A stretch of DNA of 64,000 bases from Posidonia oceanica (GCA_037176725.1 JAZBRS010000014.1:70662501-70726500); one strand, 5' to 3'. Positions 45,673-57,303 are shown, numbered from the stretch's first letter. The notes: generated by a model not told the origin, from the sequence alone. Numbers and translations are program-made.

Positions 45673-45682
45673 TGGCGACTCC
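45673..45682 (+). promoter_or_regulatory. Primer-site mimic in U5 of C
   Basis: TGGCGACTCC, identical to the first 10 nt of the true primer site at 45849 and 174 nt before the LTR end. Confidence 0.6.
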
Positions 45683-45848
45683 GATTTTGTCTTACCTTCT
45701 TCTTTTCTTCCCCTTTTCCCTTTTTTTAAATGTTTTTGAGTTAAGTCTTCCTTCTCGGACATAGCCGCTAATAGTGAGCCTGATTCTGATCGGTGCACGT
45801 GAGCTTTGGCAATGTGCATGGACGATCTGAATACCGGGATTACTACAG

Positions 45849-45866
45849 TGGCGACTCCGCTGGGGA
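45849..45866 (+). promoter_or_regulatory. Primer-binding site of element C (tRNA-Arg)
   Basis: TGGCGACTCCGCTGGGGA, one nucleotide after the LTR. Its complement ends GGAGTCGCCA, as in a plant tRNA-Arg acceptor end with CCA. Confidence 0.8.
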
Positions 45867-47180
45867 TACTAGACTCCGGCTTTTGCTTTGGCTTTGGCTC
45901 GCTCTCATTCTGCTTGGGATTTGCCTTCTTTGTTTGCCTTTGTGTTTCCTTTGCCTGTTTTGCACGTTTTCCTGTGCAAGCTCCTGGCAAGTCGCCCCGT
46001 GGCTACTCCGCTTTGGCTTTGCACTCCCTTTGCTTTGGTTTGTGCTCCGTTTTGCTCTGCTTTGCCTCTGTTGTTTGTTTGCTGGCTTATTTCCTCGCTT
46101 CTGCTCTTGTTTGCTTTACAGCTTGCCTGTTTTTACTTTCTTTAGCCCTTTTACTTATTATTGCTTTATTTCCTGCACAATGCATGTCTACATACTTGAT
46201 TGGCAACAATGCATGCCTTTTGAATGATGAATGCTTTCTTTTACACATTTGCTATGTCACTACGCACGCACATGCTCTGTATATATGCCTTTTGACATGA
46301 TGAATGCTTTCTCTTCACTATCATGCTCACAAACACTCGCACATGCCATGCACTTGCCTTTTGCTCTGTTGTATGTTGTTGCTTGCCATATTTGGTTGAT
46401 TTTCTTCCCTTTTGCACATGCCATGCCTAGGATAGTAGAGACTCATTGCTTTTTCCTGTGGTTAATTAAAAATAGCAAGTAAAAGTAAGATCTAGGGTTA
46501 ACTAGAGCCATCAACACACTTGCACTCTCCTGGAGTTAATAAAATACGCAAGATAAAAGACTTTAATCATTTGCATGAAGCATCATATAGGGCATGCATC
46601 TTCTCATCTGAGTCCACCTATCAGTCTGCGAAGGATGGTTCCGGCCTCTCACTCCGATGCTTTGGCATGGTGTGAGTCGGTCAGTCTGTCCCCCCTTGTC
46701 AGGGGTCATGTCGGTGCTAGTGGAGGGTACTTCCTACGCTTAGGCAAGGTTGAGGCCACCAACGCACCACCCTGTTATTACCTGAGCTTTGGGCCGGGAG
46801 TTAGACAGAGGACCTACTTTTCTGACCTGAGTTGGTGACCCGTACACTTGTGGATATCCGGAGTAGACTACCTGCTAGGAAACACTAGATTGGTGAGAGA
46901 GAGCATGCTAGAAAGCATACATGTCATTCATGCCACGACTTAGTGCATTTGCATTTCATTTTCTGTTCCTAATCCCGGTTTTCTGTTGTGTCCTTAATAG
47001 AGTTCAGTAAGTGATTTCCTTAGCTGGAGCTCGGGTTCCTCCCCTTGCTGACACCTCTGCTGAGACACCTGTGCTCGACCATCTCCTTTTGAGCTATTCG
47101 CCTTTGCGAGCATAGCTCCTCGTAGAGCCCGTCCGTTTTTCACTCGTCGTAGCCCCGTTTTGACTCGCTCTCGGTCAGCA
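45867..47180 (+). other. Leader of element C
   Basis: 1.3 kb without a supported ORF. A segment around TGATGAATGCTTTCT is duplicated (46215-46235 and 46295-46315). A pyrimidine-rich acceptor-like site ends at TTAATAG near 47001. The stretch 46580-47050 aligns well with B's leader. Confidence 0.6.
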
Positions 47181-49652
47181 ATGGCCCAGCGCACCATCGA
47201 CCCCCCTTACCCTTACCTCGGAGGTGGTTTCCGCTCCGGCCCCTCCGACTCCCGTTTCTAACCCCTCCGTGCCCCTTGTGACGCCAGGATTTCCCTCTCT
47301 GTCGTCTAGGGCACCCCAGTTTGCTGTGGGACAGTGGCAGACGCTCGCTCCTCTTGATCCGGTTGCCGAGTCCATCTTGATGACCACTACTTGCATTCCG
47401 GAGGCGCCTCTGACCCCACCTTCCCAGGGATTTGTCGCTTTTGACACCCCTTCTGCCGTTGCGGCGACTCTCGCCCTAGGACTTCAATCTTCTAGACAGT
47501 CCGGATCTCTTGGCTCTGGCCCCTAGCCGGCACTGCAATTCATTGTTCCCACTGATGGGACACCTGAAGAGTAGTACCAGCATCTAATAGACACAATCCA
47601 GCGGCTGCAGGGTATGGCTCTATCAATCCGCCCTTCTTCCTTTCCTATTGGTCCTGAGGTTCCTGTGTGGCCTGCTCTCTCACATCATGCATTGCACTCT
47701 ACACTTCCGCCTAGACCGTCGTCTCAACTGCTCACAGTTCCAGCGATGGAGGCACGTATCCCGCCTCTTGCATCTGCACCGCACCACACACAGCATGCAC
47801 CTCTGCCACCTAGTGGCTAGTCATTCGGACTGGTGGGAGCACAGTATCTCGCAGGCCCGCCCCCCGGCACCGCACCGGTGCGGCCGCTGTTGCTCCAGCA
47901 TTCTGCATCCACCACACAGCATACCATCTATCCTCCCCCTTGCATCAGATTCAGAATTCCACATGCATCCCCCCTTGCACTCCACCACAGCATGGGTATG
48001 CCGGCCATCACCTTGCGTCACCAGGCGATGTGATGGTAGATCCGGAGGAGCACCTCGGTGCGACCCAATCGGCATACGTGGTCCCTGCCCTCGCTGCCCC
48101 ATCACCTGTGGCAGCCATTCCAGACCCCATCAACAACAAGATGGATGTTCTAGAGAAAGCACTGCGTCTAGTGCAGGGCACAGACCACCAGACCTACCAG
48201 TTCCGAGACCTCTGCTGTTTCCCAGAGGCGGAACTCCCCCCAAAGTTCAAAATCCCGGACTTTGAGAAGTATGATGGTAGGGGCTGCCCTATAGCCCATC
48301 TGAAGGCGTACTGCGGTGATCTCGCCTAGCTTCAGGCTGACGAGAGGTTGCTGATCCGCCTGTTCCAAAAGAGTTTGTCCGGTCTAGCCCTCAAGTGGTT
48401 CACCTCACTTGACATGTTTGCAATCAGGACATGGAACGACCTAAGCCAGGCGTTCTTGGAACAGTATTCCTTCAACCTCGATCTGGTCCCAAAGTGCGCA
48501 GACCTAATCGCAACTAAGTAGAATCCGGGCGAGCCGTTCAGGGAGTACGTCGGCCGTTGGCGTGCCCTTGCTTCACAAGTTCTAGATAGGCCCTCTGACG
48601 AGGAGTCTATCGAGATCATTATAAAAGGGGCACAGCCGTCCACCGGAGCTTTGCTTAGCATCCAACCTGTCACAACCTTCACTGCATTGATCCGAGCTGG
48701 CACTCGCGTAGAGAGTTCGTTGCGGAGTGGCAACTTCCCCGTGCTCTCTGTGCTTGCCAGGCAGGCCCCCGCCAGTAGTAACAGCAGCAGCAGCAGTGCC
48801 ATCAACAACAACAACGGCATCAACAACAATCGTCCCAAGAGGAAGGATTCGCCGAAGCCCGTTGTTGCATATGTCGATTCCCCCGCTGCGCCTGTTCGTC
48901 TGGCGTCCCGGTCTGCCCCTCCTCAGATCTATTACGCACCTGCACCTAGGACACACCCTACACCACAAATCACTACCACCGCTCGACCGGTCTATCCTGC
49001 TGTACCTGTTCAGCAAGGACAATTCTAGAGGCCGAGACGGCCACCCGTTGAGAAGCGGAAGTTCGCCCCACTAGTGGAACCGCTCACCACTGTCCTCCCG
49101 AAGGTTGCGTCGCCCCTGAAGTTTCCGGAGGTTCGCTTGCCACCAAACCCACTACCGCATTGGTTTAAGGTGAACCTTTTCTGCGATTTCCATCGAAGCG
49201 TCGGGCATTCGACTGATAATTGCTTCACTCTCTGGAATGCTATCCAGGATTTGATCGAATCGGGAATGATTGTGATCGACACACACGAGGTGTCCACTTC
49301 TACACCATCTCATGCATCTGCATCAGCATCTACCCCAGCTAATATTGTTCGCCAGCCCCTGCCGGAGCACTCCTATTCAGGAGGCGCAGGGACCTCAGGA
49401 ATCTATTCTCTTTTTCCTTTTGGATCTCCCACATCTGTGGTAGATCCTTCTGAGCTTATCCATGATGTTTCTACTCCCTTTCCGGTCTTGCTTTATCTTG
49501 CTACTGTCGCTGGCTCCGAGTCGGGCGTTCATATGATCCGACCGCGCACCAGGCCGGAGCGTTCTTCTGCACCAGCCGCCATGCTTTCTCGGGCCCAAGT
49601 CCCAGTACACCTGCTAGGTAACCCACAGCCGTATCCCCAATACATCTCCTAG
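47181..49652 (+). pseudogene. gag: Gag of element C, with TAG stops and frameshifts
   Basis: ATG 47181 is in the context GGTCAGCAATG shared with B. Order: Pro/Gln-rich N-terminus (frame change between 47190 and 47230, and back between 47820 and 47940); gag core YQFRDLCCFPE, GRGCPIAHLKAYCGDLA, ERLLIRLFQKSLSG, KWFTSLDMFAIRTWNDLSQA; poly-Ser/Asn stretch (48776-48832); and a Cys/His motif CDFHRSVGHSTDNC (about 49184) typical of Tat-type Gag. Stops in the coding frame: TAG at 47524, 47572, 47818, 48327, 48519, 49026 and 49650. Two of them (47818 and 48519) coincide with TAGs in B. Confidence 0.85.
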
Positions 49653-51116
49653 CCAGACCTCCGCTAGGGTCTCCTGTGCACCTGTTAGCAAGACCTCAAT
49701 CCCCACCCCGTTTACCTTCCCAGCAATCCCCTTATCCATACCCTCCTTAACCAATAGGCACCCCTATAGCCCCTCTCGTGCTCGCTGCACGCGCTCCCGT
49801 GGTTATTAACCTAACTCGGGATACCTATCGCGTACCTTACAGCTACGCCACAGAAATGTGTGCGGACGCGATCGGGGAGGGTCTACAAACCTCCAGTACC
49901 AGTGGCTAGACCTAGTCATCCAGAACCTGCAACACCTCTTCCCTTAGGCCAGCCCACAACCCTACCACTTTCAGGCCAACCTCTTGAATCCACCATAGCT
50001 GAACCTGTCCCCAAAGCCACACTCCTTGCCGCCAAGAAGGGCCAGCCCAGGGCTGACATTACTTCCCAACTCAAAAAGGTTAAAGCCGACATATCCATTT
50101 GGGACCTGATACACACTTCTGCCGAACACCGTGAGGCTTTTCTTCGCGTGTTCCAAGCTGCTCATGTGTCCCAAGCCATAGAACCTACTGCCTTGGAAAG
50201 CATGGTTGGAATGATTGCAGAACCCCAGGTCATCACTTTCACGAGTGATGAGTTGCCTCCGGCAGGGATTAATCATAACCAACCCTTGTTCGTCACGGTA
50301 CAATTCAAGAACTTTCGCATTCCCCTTGCGTTGGTCGATAATGGGTCAGGCCTTAACGTCTGTCCCTTGCGAACAGCAACTAAGCTCAGATTCAAGGCCG
50401 AGGACATTACTCCGGCTGTAAAGGGAATGACAGCTTTTGATAATACCCACCATGACGCTCTAGGGATTCTGATTATTCCTCTTATCATTGGTCCAGTCAC
50501 ATTCGATGTGGAATTCTATGTCGTCGACTTGGAGCCTAACTTCAACTTTCTGCTTGGGCACCCTTGGCTCCACAAGCATCAGGTTATCCCCTCGACCCTC
50601 CATAGCATGATCAAGTTCCGCCGAGGTGACGATGTCATCGTTGTCATGGCAGAGAATTTTGAGAAGGAGTGGATCGAGGCGATTTCCTCTGTCTCTTCAC
50701 GGACTGTCCCTTTTGACCCTGAACTCTCGAACGCTTTATACCGCGTTAATCGGTGCGAGCCGGTTAACTTTTTACCAGATCTTGAACGTGTCAACTCCTT
50801 GGCCGTTCACAACAACCCTTTTCAGATGGTCGAGAACGTCTGTCACAGGTGGGGCTACGTCAAGGGGACGCCGCTCGGGCGATACGGCCAGGGAATCGCT
50901 GAACCGATCATGGCGGAAGAACGAAGAGACAATGAGGGTCTTGGATACGACCCACAAGCTGATGAAAGTAAGCGCCCACAAGCGAAGAATCGAAGAATGA
51001 TCATACCCCTGAACCTCGCTAACTTCACAAGTGCGAGTATCCTAGGTTCAAGCGCCGTTCAAGCCGTAGTACAGTCAGAGGCATGCCAAAGCTCTCCGTC
51101 ACCGGGAGAAGACTAG
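49653..51116 (+). CDS. pro: Protease region of the element C polyprotein
   Basis: The linker 49653-49859 reads VHLLARPQ...APLVLAARAPVVINLTRDT in another frame; a 5-bp loss relative to B (near 49862) restores the frame. From 49860 it is open for 418 codons: RTRSGRVYKP, DISIWDLIHTSAEHREAF, FTSDELPPAGINHNQPLFV, LVDNGSGLNVCPL (active-site Asp in a DNG triad) and LLGHPWLHKHQV. The first codon of the open stretch is GTG, not a true start; it is an internal part of gag-pol. The tail RYGQGIAEPI and DNEGLGYDPQAD is conserved with B. It ends at TAG 51114-51116. Confidence 0.8.
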
Positions 51117-52129
51117 GTCTGCGTTGAGGACTACTACTCGGATGAGGAACAGTCTAGCACAGCAGGGGCAGCCCGGACCTGCAGCGAAAGCCAGCCCAGC
51201 TCAATAGCACCTCAGTCAGTTTGTCTGGCCCTTCCTTCCACAGATCATAAAGCAGCAGATTTGGCAGAACCTTTGGCAGACTTGATAGTCTCTGATTTTC
51301 CTGCAGTCTTGTCAGCATCACCAGTACCAGCTCAAGCAGCTCTGAGTTCATAGACACCAACTCAGGCACAGTTAGTCAGTCCGCTCGCAACCGCTGTCGC
51401 ATCGGTACAACTGTCACCCTCTCAGGAGGGTCAACCACTGAGTTTGGTCAGTAGTGTAACTCAGCCCTTTTCAGTAGCCGCATCTCAAGCAATGCCGCCA
51501 GCTCAGTCAGTCACACATTTTCCTGCCGCAAAGCAACAACTCTCATGGCAGGACCCTATGGCGTTGGAGGCCGCACTCTCACCGTCACCACCAGTCGCAG
51601 AGGACCAGCTGAGCATCATAGTCTCCCGGCCCTTGAGCCCTCAGAAGAGCACCTTTGCCTACCCTCTAACTACAACAGTGACTCTGGCAGCATACCCGTC
51701 TGTGGCCCTGCTCACCAGCCTGTCTGGATCTCCCATGCCGAGGCTATCGCTATCAGGCGCACCCGTGAGCCAGACCATGCAAATACCAAGGACAGCGATC
51801 CATCTTGCAGCCGAGCCAGTGCCGCAGGCCCCCGACGCCTACTACGTCGACTCACCCTCAGATGAGGAGGAAGGAGGGGCGATAGAAGCCCAGGTCGATT
51901 CATTGATGTCTGACTTGGTGTTGCTTTATCAAGAACAGCTCGAGTCGATAGCAGAAGACCTGGCACAGCACCAAGCCGCAAAAAGGAAAGGAAAAGCCGT
52001 GGTTACGGACCCTCCTCTGCGAGAAGACCACGCCCCCATCATGGTCCTGAAAGAAAATTCAGTAATACCGGACCCCCTAGACCAGACGAGCTCATTACCC
52101 TTCAACCAGAAGGTGGGTCTAGGTGGCTC
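51117..52129 (+). pseudogene. Protease-RT linker of element C
   Basis: Continues the protease frame (VCVEDYYSDEE after the TAG) through Ala/Pro/Ser/Gln-rich low-complexity text, with a TAG near 51351. The conserved AYYVDSPSDEE is near 51837. A single-base frame change near 52070-52080 separates it from the RT frame. No known domain. B keeps the whole stretch in one frame. Confidence 0.6.
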
Positions 52130-53713
52130 GTGCAGCACATGCCTCGCTTGGGCAGGGTAGCGAGTGGCAGTACCCAGGTCAGCCGCCAGTCCGACGTACC
52201 CTCCACAAGCATATTAGCAGACTCAGAAGAGGAAGCACCAACAGATCACGCAACAGCAGTAATAGAGCAGAAAGCAGAATCAGTAACAGAGTTGTCGACA
52301 GTCTCAGTAGCAGGACCATCAGTAGTATCAGTCGTAGAATCAGCAAGACCTTCAGTAGTATCAGCAGAGCATGCAGCAGTGTCATCAGCAGCAGAACAGA
52401 CAGGGGAAGTCACCAGGACAGAGGTCGCACGTCGAGGATACAGAAACACTCGAGTAGGCGTGACCATCCTGAGGCGTCACCAGGGCCAAGAAGCAGAACA
52501 TCTACACTCCTTTGATATAACAAACCCCACCTTCGAAAAGGAGATCCTCTCGGAACTTGTTGCATACAGAGAAGAAGACAATACAGGCAAGGATGAGAAT
52601 GATGAACCATCGCTTGAGTTCCGGCCCTATGACGACGATCCAGAAGGCCCCAACCTGCATGTTGAAGAAGATACGGAGGTTGTTAACCTCGGCACAGCTG
52701 AAGAAACCAAAGAAATTCGCATCAGCGCCCTACTATCGCCCCAGGCCAGAATAGAGTTCATCGCATTTCTGAAAGAGTATGCGGATGTCTTCGCCTGGAG
52801 CTATGAAGATATGGTTGGCCTTGATGTCGAAATAGTGGTCCATAACTTGCCCTTGAAACCAGATGCCAAGCCAGTAAAGCAGAAGCTGAGAAGATGGCGA
52901 CCATAGTGGCTGCTCATGATCAAGGAAGAGATAATGAAGCAGCTCGATGTCAATTTTCTGAAGGTCATCCTTTACCCTGAGTGGCTTGCAAACATCGTGC
53001 CAGTGCCCAAGAAGGATGGCCGGATCCAGATATGTATCGACTACAGGGACCTGAACAAGGCAAGCCCCAAGGACGGCTTCCCATTGCCTCACATTGACGT
53101 CCTAGTCGACAACACTGCAGGCCACAAGATGCTATCCTTTATGGACGGCTTCTCCAGTTATAATCAGATCAAAACGGCAGAAGAAGACATGGAAAAGACT
53201 TCATTCATCACCCCCTGGGGGGTCTTCTGTTATCAAGTTATGCCGTTTGGCTTGAAGAATGCTGGCGCAACCTATCAAAGGGCCATGACTACACTTTTTC
53301 ACGACCTCATGCACTAAGAAGTGGAGGTCTATATAGACGACATGATTGCTAAGACCAAAGAGCCTGAGGATCACCTTGCTTGCTTGAAGAAGCTCTTTGA
53401 CCGATTGAGGAAATACAGACTGAGACTTAACCCCAGTAAATGCGTGTTTGGGGTTTCATCCGGCAAACTTCTGGGCTACATTGTTAGCCAAAGGGGGATT
53501 GAAGTGGACCCGATGAAAGCAAATGCCATCGTGGACATGCCACCCCCTAGAACCGAGAAGTAGGTTCGAGGCCTACTTGGGCGTTTACAGTATATCAGTC
53601 GCTTCATTACACAGCTTACATCCATCTGCGAGCCTATATTCAAACTCCTGAAGAAGAACGCGCAAATTGACTGGAACGAGGAGTGCCAGGCCGCATTTGA
53701 TAAAATCAAGTAA
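52130..53713 (+). pseudogene. pol: Reverse transcriptase of element C, four in-frame stops
   Basis: N-terminal extension HQGQEAEHLHSFDI and FAWSYEDMVGLD. The RT fingers/palm VNFLKVILYPEWLANIVPVP, IDYRDLNKASPKDGFPLPHI, FMDGFSSYNQI and MPFGLKNAGATYQRAM follow, then the catalytic YIDD at 53330-53341 and thumb LNPSKCVFGVSSGKLLGY. Stops: TAG 52904, TAA 53315, TAG 53561 (EK*VRGLLGRL, normally Gln), TAA 53711 (KIK*LLVKPPVL, normally Gln). All lie in one frame with the downstream domains, so only four codons need differ from a working RT. At 52904 B has CAA. Confidence 0.9.
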
Positions 53714-55957
53714 CTTCTGGTCAAACCTCCTGTCCTGGTTCCTCCCACGCCAGGAAGACCTTTGCTTCTCTATCTTTCTACCATGCAGCATTCCATGGGC
53801 GCCGTCTTGGGCCAACACGACGAATCTGGTAGGAAGGAGCGTGCCATTAATTACCTGAGCAAGAAGTTTAATGAATGCGAGGCCAGGTACAGTACAATGG
53901 AGAAGACCTGCTTGTCCCTTGTTTGGGCTGCACAGAAACTGAGGCATTATATGATGGCATACCCAGTTCAGCTCTTGTGCCGGCATGATCCTATCAAGTT
54001 TCTCTTCCAAAAGCCGGCTTTGGTGGGCAGATGTGTCAAATGGCAGGTGTTGTTATCTCAGTACGGCATCACCTTCGTCACACAGAGATCTATGAAGGGC
54101 CAGGCTATGGCAGATCACCTTGCTGATTTTCCTTTGCCTGAATACCAGCCACTCCAGACGCAGTTCCCTAACGAGGACATTCTCTTTGCAATGGAGGACT
54201 CTGAGGAGAAAGACCCTGAGGAGCAAGAGCAATGGCAACTATACTTTGACGGCGCTGTCAACAAAAAGGGTCGAGGCATAGGCGCAGTGCTGACCACGCC
54301 CCAGGGGCAGATGATTCCTTTTGCGAGGAAGTTGACTTTCACATGCACAAACAATGAAGCAGAATATGAAGCATGCATCCTAGGTTTGAAAGTTGCCCTC
54401 GAGCATAAGGCGCAGAAGTTGCGTGTACACGGCGATGCCATGCTGGTGATCTCTCAAGTGAATGGCGATTGGAAGACAAAGGATCCGAAACTTGTGCCAT
54501 ATCACGAATGCCTGCTGAGGCTAATAGAAGAGTTTAGGAGCATCAACTTCACATACATGAACAGAGCAAAGAATGCGTATGCAGACGCACTAGCAACCCT
54601 GGCATCCTGGCTCAGTATACCAGAAGACAGCACGGTAGATGTGTCAGTTACCTGCATAGAGGAGCCCGCGCATTGCATGAACATAGAGGAAGCAGATTCA
54701 GCAGAAGAGCGGCCATGGTATCCCGACATTAAAGCATTCTTGGAATCCGGCAGCCTTCCACTTGGCACCACTGTAGAAGATAAGAGAACTTTGGCGCGTC
54801 TGGCGTCAAAATATGTATTAGGAGCTGGGCAGCTATACAGACGGTCATACAATCAGATGCTATTACGCTGCCTGGACAAGCCGGAGGCTGATACGGTAAT
54901 ACTTCAAGTGCATGCAGGGACCTGTGGCCCGCACATGAACGGCGTCCTCTTAGCCAAGAAGATCATGCTCCAAGGATATTTCTGGCAAACCATGGAGGCA
55001 GACTGCTGCCGGTTCGTGCGTAAATGCCACAATTGTCAGGTCCATGGTAACTTTATCAAGGCTCCCCCTCATCAGCTGCATAACATGTCCTCACCATGGC
55101 CTTTCTCCACCTGGAGGATCGACGTCATTGGCGTAATACACCCCGCTGCTTCAAACGGCCATCGTTTCATCATGGTAGCGATTGACTACTTCACTAAGTG
55201 GGTGGAAGCAGCCTCTTATAAGACAGTCACCGCGGTGGCAACAGAAAAGTTTATCAGGAACAGTTTCGTTGCCCGATACGGGGTCCCGCACTCCATCATC
55301 TCTGATAATGGCACAAACTTCATTGCCAAAAGAACCGAGGAGTACCTGCAGAGTCTCAAGATCAAGCATCACAGGTCTTCGCCTTATCGGCCACAGATGA
55401 ATGGAGCGGTGGAGTCTGCTAACAAAAACATTATCAAAATCATGAAGAAGATGGCAGAAACCCACAAGAATTGGCATGATAAGCTCCCGTACGCGCTCTG
55501 GGCGTACAGGACATCAATCCGGACCTCGACAGGAGCCACCCAGTACTATCTGGTGTACGGCATGGAAACGGTATTACCCATCGAAGTAGAGATCCCCTCA
55601 CTACGGATCCTACGAGAAGCTGAGTTGGAAGAGGCAGAATGGGTCGAAGACCGCTGCGTCCAACTGAATCTGATTGATGAGCACAGACTACAAGCTATGC
55701 ATAATGCTCACTGTTACCAGAAACGAATGGCTAGAGCGTTCTTGAAGAAAGTCCGGCCTAGAAGCTTCCAGCCAGGGGATCTCGTTCTGCGTGTCATCCA
55801 TTTACCCGACAGTCGAGGCAAATTCCGACCTAACTGGCGTGGACCCTTCGTGGTTAAGCAGATCTTCTCAAGCGGCGTGGTAACTCTTGAGGGCATGGAC
55901 CAGGTCGAGCAGTCCGAGCCGGTCAACTTGTGCTACCTCAAGAAGTACTATCAGTAG
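53714..55957 (+). CDS. pol: RNase H, additional RNase H and integrase of element C (open)
   Basis: Open from 53714 to TAG 55955-55957. First RNase H: LLLYLSTMQHSMGAVLGQHD and INYLSKKFNECEARYSTMEK; the usual active-site Asp position reads Gln. Additional RNase H (about 54230-54600): YFDGAVNKKGRGIGAVL, NNEAEYEACILGLKVAL, HGDAMLVISQVNGDW and NAYADALATLAS, with all four acidic residues present (first Asp 54248-54250). Integrase: HAGTCGPHMNG and CRFVRKCHNCQ zinc-binding pair; core D (55121), D in IISDNGTNF (55304) and E in NGAVESANKN (55412); C-terminal domain FRPNWRGPFVVKQIFSSGVV. The second RNase H defines the Tat/Ogre group. Products act in the cytoplasmic particle (DNA synthesis) and nucleus (integration). 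Confidence 0.93.
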   Translation, partial: LLVKPPVLVPPTPGRPLLLYLSTMQHSMGAVLGQHDESGRKERAINYLSKKFNECEARYSTMEKTCLSLVWAAQKLRHYMMAYPVQLLCRHDPIKFLFQKPALVGRCVKWQVLLSQYGITFVTQRSMKGQAMADHLADFPLPEYQPLQTQFPNEDILFAMEDSEEKDPEEQEQWQLYFDGAVNKKGRGIGAVLTTPQGQMIPFARKLTFTCTNNEAEYEACILGLKVALEHKAQKLRVHGDAMLVISQVNGDWKTKDPKLVPYHECLLRLIEEFRSINFTYMNRAKNAYADALATLASWLSIPEDSTVDVSVTCIEEPAHCMNIEEADSAEERPWYPDIKAFLESGSLPLGTTVEDKRTLARLASKYVLGAGQLYRRSYNQMLLRCLDKPEADTVILQVHAGTCGPHMNGVLLAKKIMLQGYFWQTMEADCCRFVRKCHNCQVHGNFIKAPPHQLHNMSSPWPFSTWRIDVIGVIHPAASNGHRFIMVAIDYFTKWVEAASYKTVTAVATEKFIRNSFVARYGVPHSIISDNGTNFIAKRTEEYLQSLKIKHHRSSPYRPQMNGAVESANKNIIKIMKKMAETHKNWHDKLPYALWAYRTSIRTSTGATQYYLVYGMETVLPIEVEIPSLRILREAELEEAEWVEDRCVQLNLIDEHRLQAMHNAHCYQKRMARAFLKKVRPRSFQPGDLVLRVIHLPDSRGKFRPNWRGPFVVKQIFSSGVVTLEGMDQVEQSEPVNLCYLKKYYQ

Positions 55958-57303
55958 CTGGGAGCAACCATTGCGGATCCTTCGTCCCACCTTTCGTACT
56001 CCCATCACTTGCATGTTTCTATTCCTCTTTCTGCCTTATCTCCCTCATACATTGCTTTATCCTATCTTCTGCATTTTTTTCATCACCGCATTCCCATACA
56101 TTCCTTCTCTCATCTCCTTTTATAATCAGCATCGTCATCCTCTCAAATCATGCATTGCATATTGCCCGGTGATGAAAATCGGAGGTGCTTGCCTGCTGCA
56201 GAAGGAGTCTCCCGACCTCACCTGACACTACTTAGATGTCTTAGCTAGTGAGGGAGCCACTACTCAGTGAGAGTAGGCGAAATACCCAAACACCTAAAGA
56301 CTTACACTCCTAGAAGAATGCTAGGCGTTAGCCAGAAAGGAATACATGTCTAAGCCTAGACGCGCAAGAAAAGAAAGAAAGAGAGAGCCAAAGTCCACAT
56401 TAGAGAGTCCTAGCCCCCATGCCCTAGAAGCCAAGCACCCATTTCCTCTAGGGTAGGGATAGCGAAGACCTGCAAGCCTAAAAAAAAAAAAAGGAAAAAA
56501 GAATGATAAAAAAAGAAAAGAAAGAAAAACAACAAAAAGAGAATGATAGAAAAGAAAAAAAAGAGAATGATAGAAAAGGAGAGGAACAAAAGTCAAATCC
56601 CAAAAATGAAGGCAGGCAAGGTAATCCCGCACCTTTCACCTACCCCAGAGAAGAGTCAAAGTTCGGGGCAGGTCCTCCTTATTTCCAAAATATGAATGAG
56701 GAGAGCCCTGCACACCTACATAAAAAAAAGGAGGGAAAAGGTAGGAGTGAGTGTAAGTCCTTGAGAGTTTGGCATGGAGCCCGTCCTCTCTACACCACTA
56801 CCAAACATCACCAATACCCTTTCCTGGAGTGCCACCAACAAGTTAGGAGTCTGAGTAGAGTCCAGTGAGTCAGGGACCGCTCCCTTCCTATACAGCAGGC
56901 ACCAAAGCACTCCCGATGCTGAGGGCAAACTACACCAATCAAAAATCATGCATACATCTGCATTTCCAATCATCTCCCCTCCCTTTGATCATTCCGCTTT
57001 GCAAGGCTTGCTCCGGCACTGAGACAGTACTCCTACTCAACACGCGTTGGCATCATCGGGCTGCGACGATCCAGAACTCCTGCCAGTCCCCGCCCCGTGC
57101 CAACAGAATCCCTTTGCTTATATGTGTTTAGTTGCCATGATTTGAATGTTTACTGTTGGATGTGTTAAACTGTTTTACCAGCTTCGGAATCTGCTTTCAA
57201 TCAGTAGTTTTGTGCCTATGTGAGATCTGATAATTCACAGTCTTGGTAACAGGTACCTGAAGATTTTGCGACAGCCGTCTGCCTACGCTCTGTAGTCTAC
57301 ACA
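55958..57303 (+). other. Post-integrase spacer of element C
   Basis: 1.35 kb without a supported gene. The part from 56148 matches 1-1158 of A, including a purine-rich stretch (56360-56620). Open frames there are low-complexity. Acceptor-like AGs before the next ORF (CACAG at 57236-57240, AACAG at 57248-57252) are shared with A. Confidence 0.65.

Larger units (their letters stand above)
40336..45847 (+). repeat. 5' LTR of element C (5512 bp)
   Basis: TGTTCACACC ... GGATTACTACA. Zones: C/A-rich (40400-40720), pyrimidine-rich (40740-40980), A-rich (41000-41770), CT-rich then GC-rich (41770-43470), T-rich with TTGCAT motifs (43470-44340), conserved ATG/donor segment (44519-44561), 30-bp repeats (44630-45150), conserved block (45418-45488), primer-site mimic (45673). 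Open frames inside have no recognisable domain. Confidence 0.9.

Noticed and set aside
44519..47180. Gag initiated from the LTR ATG by splicing
   Set aside because: Joining the donor at 44560 to the acceptor-like site near 47001 puts a TAA a few codons after the junction, and B's LTR has no such exon.
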